Source: Alviniconcha marisindica
Lineage: Eukaryota > Mollusca > Gastropoda > Provannidae
Direction: 5' to 3'
Length of the DNA: 64,000 bases
Assembly (NCBI GenBank): GCA_018857735.1
Contig: JABMCL010000713.1
Coordinates: 864,501 to 928,500, forward strand
The position numbers were made by a program, and so were the translations under genes. A model generated the notes under the pieces. That model ran no database searches. It saw nothing but the letters and a program-made list of their open reading frames with translations, and was not told the origin of the DNA. Each line of letters opens with the position of its first letter. Position 1 is the first letter of the stretch. This document shows positions 56,502-64,000 of this stretch, piece by piece.

Positions 56502-57445
56502 ACGTAAGTGCTTTGATACACCATTTTAACCTTCTTCATGACAATGGACGCTGTATATCCACACCAGTTTACAGACACTGGGGGTGTTGACTTAGGACGT
56601 GCTTTGATACACCATTTTAACCTTCTTCATGACAATGGACGCTGGTGGGAAGCTATGGTATATCCACACCAGTTTACAGACATAGGAGGTGTTGACATCT
56701 ATAGGACGTGCTTTGATACACCATTTTAACCTTCTTCATCACAATGGACGCTGGTGGGAAGCTATGGTATATATCCACACCAGTTTACAGACACTGGAGG
56801 TGTTGACATAGGACATGCTTTGATACACCATTTTAACCTTCTTCATCACAATGGACACTGGTGGGAAGCTATGGTATATCCACACCAGTTTACAGACACT
56901 GGAGGTGTTGACATAGGACATGCTTTGATACACCATTTTAACCTTCTTCATCACAATGGACGCTGGTGGGAAGCTATGGTATATCCACACCAGTTCACAG
57001 ACACTGGAGGTGTTGACATAGGACATGCTTTGATACACCATTTTAACCTTCTTCATCACAGTGGAAACTGGTGGGAAGCTATGGTATATCCACACCAGTT
57101 TACAGACACTGGAGGCGTTGACATAGGACATGCTTTGATACACCATTTTAACCTTCTTCGTGACAATGGACACTGGTGAGAAGCCACTGATGTCCACTCC
57201 AGGTGGCAGAGGTGTTCACATAGGATGTATACACTGTTTTTAACCATGTTCATAACAATGAACACTGGTGGAAAGCTATGTATATATATATATATCCACA
57301 CCAGTTCACAGACATTGGAGGTGTTGGCATTGGATGTGCTTTGAAGCACCATTTTCAACCTTGTTCATAACGTGAACACTTTTGGGAAGGGAAGCCGTGG
57401 ATGTCCACACCAGTTTCCAGATGTTGGAGGTGTTCACACAGGTGG
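56502..57445. repeat. 105-bp tandem repeat, about eight copies
   Basis: CTTTGATACACCATTTTAAC recurs at 56511, 56602, 56711, 56818, 56923, 57028 and 57133 (spacing 91, 109, 107, 105, 105, 105), with an eroded copy to about 57445. Unit words TCACAATGGACGCTGGTGGG and CACCAGTTTACAGACACTGG. 105 bp is 35 codons, so both strands stay open for 140-150 residues; not a gene. Confidence 0.92.
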
Positions 57446-58337
57446 TGCTATGCCATTTTCATTCCTCTTTGTGACAAAATGAATGGTGGGAATAAGACAC
57501 CTATACAAAGACACCCATTAAATAGACCCTCGCCATAACTTACACAACTAACAACTCGAAAGCTAAACAAATGGCAATGCTGCTACTAGCACTGCGGTAC
57601 CAGTGTAAGACTATGAACAGTATGATTTGGCAGTGGAAGTAAAAATGACAAATTATGTTACACACACTTCATACTGTTACTCTACACATTTACAGATGTT
57701 TTTATTAATACTTGTCCACAAAACACACAGTAAAAAACAGCTAAAAGACAGACAAAAAAAAAAAACACCCAAGGCAAGAAGGACCCTCTAACTTTTGATA
57801 CAAACCCCCCAAATAATTAGCTACATGCACACAGGCTGGATAAATCTCTCTCCTTCATATTTTGGCAGTGATGTAACATTGAAAAAGGTGTGCCTGGATG
57901 CAGAATATGTAGTAGTAAAGCACTGCATTTTACAAAACTCCACAGCAGCTGAACAGCCTGTCACAGTGTCAGTTTAGCTTCGGCCATTAAGATGCAAATT
58001 GTTATGTCCAGCAGCACAAATTTATAAACACACCACAGAGCTTGACAAGGGAGGATCAAAATCACAACACAGAGTTTATCAACACCAACACTGACACCGT
58101 ATTGCACTTTGTGGTCAACAAGACTGCATTGTTTCAATGAAAGTCACAAAACAAGCAGTGCAAAACAAAAGAAAAAGAACACACACACACAAAAACAACA
58201 ACAACCATACACAGAAATATGTTCCTGCGTCCTGCTGCATGTTTCAAATGCCAAATGTAATGCAACTCAGTCCCCCTTTAAGTTGTTTTTTAAAGTTTCA
58301 CCGGGGGTCATGAAAATCCAAATAGTACAGTCTGGTA

Positions 58338-58343
58338 TTTATT
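58338..58343 (-). promoter_or_regulatory. Candidate poly(A) signal for FRS2
   Basis: Minus-strand AATAAA, the first after the FRS2 stop that I can find. Confidence 0.25.
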
Positions 58344-58513
58344 TAGAATTAGAATGAGTTAGAAAAAAAATAATAATCTAGCTTCCACCACATAGGAATC
58401 AAACAGTTCGCACACACGCAAAGAACAACACAAAACAAAAAACACACACACACACCAGAGATGATGTTCCTTTTGTTCCTCAGACCTCAAAGCTACTGTT
58501 CTCCTGTACATAA

Positions 58514-58518
<5 letters not shown>

Positions 58519-58576
<58 letters not shown>
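58519..58576. repeat. (TA)n microsatellite
   Basis: About 29 AT dinucleotides. Confidence 0.92.
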
Positions 58577-58582
<6 letters not shown>

Positions 58583-58765
58583 CAATGTCCCCTACCATTT
58601 TAGACATCTGCATACCAGCTTAATAATTTTGTACTGCATACAACTTAATGATTAAAACAACTTTACCTGTTTACAATAACTAAAGTGTGAAAAAAAAGTT
58701 CCATTGAGTGTATTACATTTAGATGACTTTGAGGCAACACGCATGTTTTTGGAAATGTGTGTGTG

Positions 58766-58769
<4 letters not shown>

Positions 58770-58847
<78 letters not shown>
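58770..58847. repeat. (GA)n microsatellite
   Basis: About 39 GA dinucleotides. Confidence 0.92.
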
Positions 58848-58850
<3 letters not shown>

Positions 58851-59454
58851 CCAGAAAAAACCCAAACTAGTCCATCACATATTATTAGAATTTATATCTC
58901 ATAAGGTGTATCTCATACTGCCCCCCCTGGCTTGAAACTAAAATAAAATGAATGACTTAAAGAGATGCTCATGATCCAGTTCAATAATTATGAACCTGTT
59001 TTGAGCACTGTTTCATTTCAGTCATGAATACAAATGTTCTGGAAGCAGGAAAATAAAGCAGACATGTATGTACACTGGAAAAAATATATCTGTAACTAAA
59101 CTGATTAAAAATGAATGCATAAATATCATCCAACACTTAATTTCTTTGACTATGTATGGTAAACAAAATGATCTGACAGGTCATATCACTGCTGTTACTG
59201 TCATCCTGTTAATTAATACTGAAATTGAAACAAACCTCTGTCAAGACCAGATGAAAATGTCATAGATTTACTGACATAGTATATCAAATTAATTAAGATG
59301 ATGCTGTTTGATGCTGACACTGTGACGGTGACACAGAATTTGAGGAAGTTGATGCTTTCAGTGACAAGACATTTGGTTGGCTAAATTTGTGTGTGTGTGT
59401 GTGTGTGTGGGGGGAAAGGGGGGGGGGGGGAACAAGTTCCCAGGAGGTGGGGTG

Positions 59455-59592
59455 TGAACTGTACCTGACAATGCACTGTCACCACCAGAATGACTACTGC
59501 ATTAAGATGGGCAGCGATGAGAGCCATTTTCATGTTTCATTAACTGTGAGGAACAAAGTCACAAAGACAGTGCCCACAGCTCACACATGACA
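59455..59592 (-). repeat. Type A SINE fragment, antisense
   Basis: CACTGTCACCACCAGAATGA, CATTAAGATGGGCAGCGATG and AGAGCCATTTTCATGTTTCA match the reverse complement of the SINE body at 46584-46887; head and tail absent. Confidence 0.7.
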
Positions 59593-60796
59593 AGACAAAA
59601 AAGAAATGCTTAATTTTATATAACTGATAAATGACGACTGCAGGAAACCTTTTTCCCCCTGCAAAGAATAATACTGACAGCAAAACTGAGGACAGTTAAA
59701 TCATGTTTTGCTGCAAATACTCCTTATCAATATTCCAAACTCCTGCGGTCTCATGCGTAACGAGACGAGATCTCTTTACTTGCCTGCCAACATTCGTGAG
59801 TGCTCAGCACTGAGAGTGAGAGTGCTTGTCGCATTTCAGTCTACCCCCTACTTTTGTATGTCATTGTGTGTGATGAACATGTTTTCTCTTTTTGCTTCTT
59901 TACTTTTTTCAAAATGAACACATACTGGACTACGGCAACAAGAGCAACACACACAATATTATAGTCCAACACTTATGTTCACAGTAAAACATGTCCTGAA
60001 CAAAAGCATCCAACTGAAATACTGCTCTGAATCCAACAGACCGTGGCTTTAGCCTTTCTCTGCTGACTGTGCCTTTCGTGAGGTCATCATTAACCACCCA
60101 TTTAAGGCTGGAGTTGAACACAACCGTGCATTGCACTATCCATGGCTGAACCACTCGCTACCATTGCACTGTACACACATACCTCTGAACACCAATTAGT
60201 CGCACACTGTCTGCAGTCTGAAAAATCAAGGAGCACAATCTGCGGGCACAACCTGGACTGAATCAAATCTCTGGACTTGATATCACAATCACATCACCAC
60301 TGAAGTTCCATCACCAGCATGGTCGCTATCATTGTCAAGCCTGTTTGTCGGCAGGTTGTGCTGTCCCAGGCGCTGCCGCTGAACATGCAGGAAGTGAAGC
60401 CAAACAAAAACAAAAATCACAAATCTCCCAACAGGTTAATGGACTGTTCATCTGAAGTGAACTGCTAAGGCAAGCACAACATTTTCAAATGGACGCGGCA
60501 ACAACAGCAAGCTAAAAATGAAAAATTGGAGCTTTGTCTTCAGAATGTTCAAAAAAACAACAACAAAAACCCATTCTGTCTTGGCGCAGCAACTCCAAAT
60601 GTCTCACACTCAGAAGGGAGCAGGGTAGACCATTCTGTTGTCAAACTGAGCAAAGTCACAGAACGTCTCCTCACAAGATGAACTACAAGTTACAACACAG
60701 CACCAAGATTGTCATCGAGACTCGAACAGAACACTTCTCTCATAAAAGAAACACGACGGAGGACACCATGATGATCTGAAGGTCGCGCCGCTCACT

Positions 60797-62023
60797 CTAC
60801 ATGCCAATGGTGCTGTTGTGCCGCGTTTTGCGAGCGCCAGGTTCGTCCTCGCCATCCGTCCCACCTCTTGTGGAATGGGACAGCGCCTCAGTCTTGTTGA
60901 AGTCGATCAAGGCATAGCCCGCCGATTCTGGCACTGACACCATGCTGGTCGGGGAGGTGGGGGTGTTGGGGCCGCCCCCTGGCCCCGCAGAGTCTGAAGA
61001 AACCTGGTTCAAATCCAGCTGGATGTAGTTGACACCAGTAGGCTTTTGCTGCCGCCCGGGGAAGCGGGGGCCACCGTTGGTCCCGTGCATTGTCAAGTTG
61101 GCGTAGTTGGGCATGGAGCCTGCCGTGCGGTCCACCATCAGGCCGCCCACTCCTGCATTGGTACCTCCTCCGCTGCTCACCCCCGTGGCGCTGCCGCCAG
61201 CTGCTTCAGTGTAACGGGCGAGGGGTGGCGAAGGCTCGTCCACGTTGACGTTAATGTAGGTGGGGCCTGTGCCCGATCCGTCAGGGTCCGCCAGAAAGAC
61301 GTCTGAGTCCCCTGCCTGGAGGACCAGGTCATCAGGGCCCAGCGCGCCGGACAGATCCGGTGGCATGGACAGGCGGTTGGCACCGTCAGCAGCACGCGGG
61401 AAGTTGTGCACAGCCCCCTGCCCGTCCTCGTCAAGCAGGTTCTCCATGGAGGAAGGAAGGTCAAGGACCGCATAGTTGACCTGAGCGCGCCCCCCTGGGC
61501 CCCCGCGTTGACCGGGCTGGTTCATGAAGGCGATGAGCGGGGCGGTCTCATCCAGCTGGAAGGCCCCAGTTGCCGACCTGGGGCCTCGCCCAGTGTTGAC
61601 GTACTGGTGACCGTTGTCCGTGTTGATGGTCCCGTTGATGTAGAGGTGCTGCTGGGAGGAGCTATTCACGAATCTCAGCTGCCGGGCGCTGGCGGGGCTT
61701 GATGATGACATAAAACCGTACTGTTCTGGCGGCTCAACCAGGGACGTCGGGCGGCTGTTGGGACGACTGGTGTGGCTGAAGATGCCGTGAGAGCCTCCAC
61801 CACTGCCGCTGCCCCCGCTGCTGGCTCTCAGGTGGTCTTCCTGGCCCGCCCTCTGGATGCTCTCCTGGACCATGTTGAACATGTCCTCCGCATGCCGGCA
61901 CTTGAAGGCATAGATGCCAGGACCAGTGGGGCAGCGCCGGCCGCTCTCAAAGGAAAAGAGCTCTGCATCAAATCCGTAACGCCTCAAGCACCTCAGTGGC
62001 CAGTGGATAGGCTCCTTCCCTTT
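60797..62023 (-). CDS. FRS2: FRS2-type FGF-receptor adaptor, last exon (partial protein)
   Basis: FRS2/FRS3 are membrane-anchored adaptors whose PTB domain binds FGF and neurotrophin receptors. Once phosphorylated they recruit GRB2 and SHP2 to the RAS/MAPK pathway. This minus-strand exon opens at a ttgccag acceptor in phase 0 and encodes 408 residues to TAG at 60799-60797. Residues 1-55 are the PTB C-terminal half: HWPLRCLRRYGFDAELF, SFESGRRC and GIYAFKCRHAEDMFNM. The tail is disordered, Gly/Ser/Pro-rich, with tyrosine motifs in order: LYING, QYVNT, NYAVLDL, TYINV, NYANL, NYIQLDL, GYALIDF. The YxN sites are GRB2-type; NYIQLDL and YALIDF match the two SHP2 sites of vertebrate FRS2. The end, ARKTRHNSTIGM, matches the conserved FRS2 C-terminus. 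The N-terminal half of the PTB domain and the myristoylation site must lie right of 62023, apparently beyond the window. High GC contrasts with its surroundings. Confidence 0.93.
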   Translation of the reverse strand, partial: KGKEPIHWPLRCLRRYGFDAELFSFESGRRCPTGPGIYAFKCRHAEDMFNMVQESIQRAGQEDHLRASSGGSGSGGGSHGIFSHTSRPNSRPTSLVEPPEQYGFMSSSSPASARQLRFVNSSSQQHLYINGTINTDNGHQYVNTGRGPRSATGAFQLDETAPLIAFMNQPGQRGGPGGRAQVNYAVLDLPSSMENLLDEDGQGAVHNFPRAADGANRLSMPPDLSGALGPDDLVLQAGDSDVFLADPDGSGTGPTYINVNVDEPSPPLARYTEAAGGSATGVSSGGGTNAGVGGLMVDRTAGSMPNYANLTMHGTNGGPRFPGRQQKPTGVNYIQLDLNQVSSDSAGPGGGPNTPTSPTSMVSVPESAGYALIDFNKTEALSHSTRGGTDGEDEPGARKTRHNSTIGM

Positions 62024-62623
62024 CTGGCAAAGAAACAATAGACTGGTTGTAATACTACTACTAATAACAACACTAATTTATAACAGGAAACTTTAATACA
62101 GAATTATCCACACAAACTCACTGTACTTTACAGGTATCATTCTCTGACAAAAACACCAACAAAACACCAACTACAACAACAACAAAACACCATAAAACAA
62201 AATCTTAAATATGAACGAAAAGTTCAATACCAGAATAAAATTGTAAACACACACACACACACACACCACATACAAAGAGCAAGCAATCAGGAATAAAGAA
62301 AGCACTGAAGCAGCGTAAATAGGATGCACAAAAATTATGGATAAAATTAATAACAAAAAGCACAAAATCTTATATATATATATACACTTACATCTACTAA
62401 TTTTCTAGCTGGTGTTCAGTTTTTACAAACTCCTGTAACCTTAGTGGTTCGGGTGCTGGCGGTGGTGATGGGGGTGGGGGAGACTTTAGCACTGATGTTA
62501 AATTGCTAGGGGTGCTGCACAACAAGCCGACTATTTCCATTTTGCTGATCACACACAGCCAGTCAAAATTAGTTCACATGTGTACTCAGGAATTAACAGA
62601 AAACCTACTGCAGCTTAAGCTGA

Positions 62624-62689
62624 TTTTGCCGTTCTCTAATGAGCAGACTTGCTGCGCTCAGCGAGTCCGCTCATTAGAGAATGGCAAAA
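62624..62689. repeat. 66-bp near-perfect hairpin
   Basis: Left arm TTTTGCCGTTCTCTAATGAG plus C-A-GACT, right arm AGTC-C-GCTCATTAGAGAA plus TGGCAAAA, loop about 14 bp (TGCTGCGCTCAGCG, itself partly palindromic). Only about two mismatches over 25 bp. Confidence 0.85.
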
Positions 62690-62721
62690 AGAGATAATCA
62701 CACTAATCGCGTGTGATTCCC

Positions 62722-63289
62722 AATAAGTAAACATGGCGCCCATCGTTAATACACCCTGTGGTTTCTGTGGATGTTAAGCATCATGTTCGTTTACTTATTC
62801 AAAATAAGTAAACATGGCGCCCATCGTTAATACACCCTGTGGTTTCTGTGGATGTTAAGCATCATGTTCGTTTACTTATTCAAAATAAGTAAACATGGCG
62901 CCCATCGTTAATACACCCTGTGGTTTCTGTGGATGTTAAGCATCATGTTCGTTTACTTATTCAAAATAAGTAAACATGGCGCCCATCGTTAATACACCCT
63001 GTGGTTTCTGTGGATGTTAAGCATCATGTTCGTTTACTTATTCAAAATAAGTAAACATGGCGCCCATCGTTAATACACCCTGTGGTTTCTGTGGATGTTA
63101 AGCATCATGTTCGTTTACTTATTCAAAATAAGTAAACATGGCGCCCATCGTTAATACACCCTGTGGTTTCTGTGGATGTTAAGCATCATGTTCGTTTACT
63201 TATTCAAAATAAGTAAACATGGCGCCCATCGTTAATACACCCTGTGGTTTCTGTGGATGTTAAGCATCATGTTCGTTTACTTATTCAAA
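62722..63289. repeat. 81-bp tandem array, seven identical copies
   Basis: Starts at 62722, 62803, 62884, 62965, 63046, 63127 and 63208; I see no differences between copies. Each unit opens AATAAGTAAACATGGCGCCC and closes GCATCATGTTCGTTTACTTATT-like, so an 11-bp perfect inverted repeat (AATAAGTAAAC / GTTTACTTATT) bounds it. The inner words GGTTTCTGTGGATGTTAAGC equal the 3' tail of the local SINEs. Confidence 0.95.
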
Positions 63290-64000
63290 ATCACATGAGG
63301 CATGAGGTCAGTAAGTCGGCTCAAGGGCAGAGAACAGTGCTACATAAAAGTGATCAGTAATAATAATAATAAAGATGAACGCAAAGAAACAGCCCACTGC
63401 AGTGCAGAAAACATCTGAAAAAAGCAGGCAAAAAAAGCAACAACAAAAATACTGAAATTTGCTGAGATTTATTCGGGAACAAACAAACTTGCTTTACGTC
63501 ATTGTTCTACCAACTTTTATACAAAAGAAATACTCTGGAATTGAGCTCTCCAAGGTACTGCCATATATTACCGACTCACTGAAGAGCGATGAAGAGCACA
63601 AAAAGACAGGTTCATGACGTAAAGCATTTAATAATTTTGCCACACATGCTGGCCTTGTTTCTGACGTAACTGCTTAGCACAAAATGGCAGCACTCACAGT
63701 TGCGTTTTTGCGACTTTTAAATGTAAATTTTGAAGAAAAACAACAACCCAAAACAGGATGAGATACTGAGTGAAATAATGCTGTGTTTATATTGAAATAA
63801 AAAAATAAAAAATAAAAATCCTACATGATGCTTCTTCGGATCGGCCAGCTAGAGGGCAGAATTTTCTAACAAGGTTAAACATTATGCATGTATTATAAAT
63901 ACACACACCTCATGCCCCCAAGCTGCAGTCCGACACACTAAACTTCTGACCTGTGCACAATGCATTACAGATGACATACATTACAATATGGCTGTCAGTC

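Larger units (their letters stand above)
57446..60796 (-). other. Probable FRS2 3' UTR and downstream region
   Basis: No exon recognised. It contains (TA)n at 58519-58576, (GA)n at 58770-58847 and an antisense type A SINE fragment at 59455-59590. On the minus strand the first AATAAA after the FRS2 stop is at 58343-58338, which would give a 3' UTR of about 2.45 kb; another is at 57706-57701. Confidence 0.4.
62024..64000 (-). other. Probable FRS2 intron
   Basis: Upstream of the last exon on the minus strand no further PTB exon is recognisable. Contents: (CA)n at 62249-62268, (TA)n near 62371, a 66-bp hairpin and the 81-bp array; 63300-64000 shows nothing specific. Confidence 0.5.

Noticed and set aside
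56739..57197. 152-codon minus and 141-codon plus ORFs
   Set aside because: Both are the same 105-bp tandem repeat read on opposite strands; open only because the unit is 35 codons.
61046..61702. Plus-strand ORFs of 71-98 codons opposite FRS2
   Set aside because: Shadow frames of the GC-rich FRS2 exon; no independent features.
62722..63289. CRISPR-like array
   Set aside because: Direct tandem repeats without spacers in animal DNA; same for the 40-bp, 30-bp and 97-bp arrays.

Overview
This is animal nuclear DNA, AT-rich and dense in introns and repeats. There are no bacterial-style operons, CRISPR arrays or real tRNA/rRNA genes. Three protein-coding genes can be supported by splice-consistent exons. 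The proteins (vertebrate-like cryptochrome, CstF-77, FRS2-type adaptor) and the repeat content (tRNA-headed SINEs, L2-like LINEs, many minisatellites) fit a lophotrochozoan, most likely a gastropod mollusc. That placement is inference; no species can be named from the window.

Layout. (1) 1-3.3 kb, minus strand: the 5' end of the gene for cleavage stimulation factor subunit 3 (CstF-77). It has a five-codon first coding exon, a clear second exon and the first bases of a third at the window edge. (2) 3.4-7 kb: SINE remnants, a tandem repeat and an unusually CAGT-rich stretch. (3) 7-20.7 kb: retroelement and satellite territory. An L2-type LINE (8.2-9.1 and 14.1-14.7 kb) is split by a second, nearly full-length LINE (about 9.2-14.06 kb). 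A 37-bp satellite fills 17.2-20.4 kb. Much of this stretch shows a homopolymer 'smear' that looks more like poor consensus sequence than ordinary decay. (4) 20.7-23.2 kb: SINE fragments and the presumed cryptochrome promoter, with CACGTG and CACGTT boxes. (5) 23.27-37.01 kb, plus strand: a complete 12-exon animal type II cryptochrome gene. Its exons sum to 1,653 nt, a 550-residue protein. A 3' UTR of about 3.2 kb carries a 40-bp hairpin repeat array and two antisense SINEs. (6) 40.2-57.5 kb: intergenic, made of SINE insertions, foldback elements, minisatellites and microsatellites; no gene found. (7) About 57.5-62.02 kb, minus strand: the last exon and probable 3' UTR of an FRS2-type FGF-receptor adaptor, carrying the end of the PTB domain and a tail of tyrosine docking motifs. 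(8) 62.02-64 kb: probable FRS2 intron, with a 66-bp hairpin and seven apparently identical 81-bp repeats built from SINE tail sequence.

The three genes have unrelated roles: pre-mRNA 3'-end processing, circadian repression and receptor tyrosine kinase signalling. Their neighbourhood implies no shared pathway. I found no convincing new biological system. The most notable observations are the nested LINEs, the SINE pair punctuated by one 10-bp target sequence, the SINE-tail-derived 81-bp array, and the repeat arrays in the cryptochrome intron 10 and 3' UTR.
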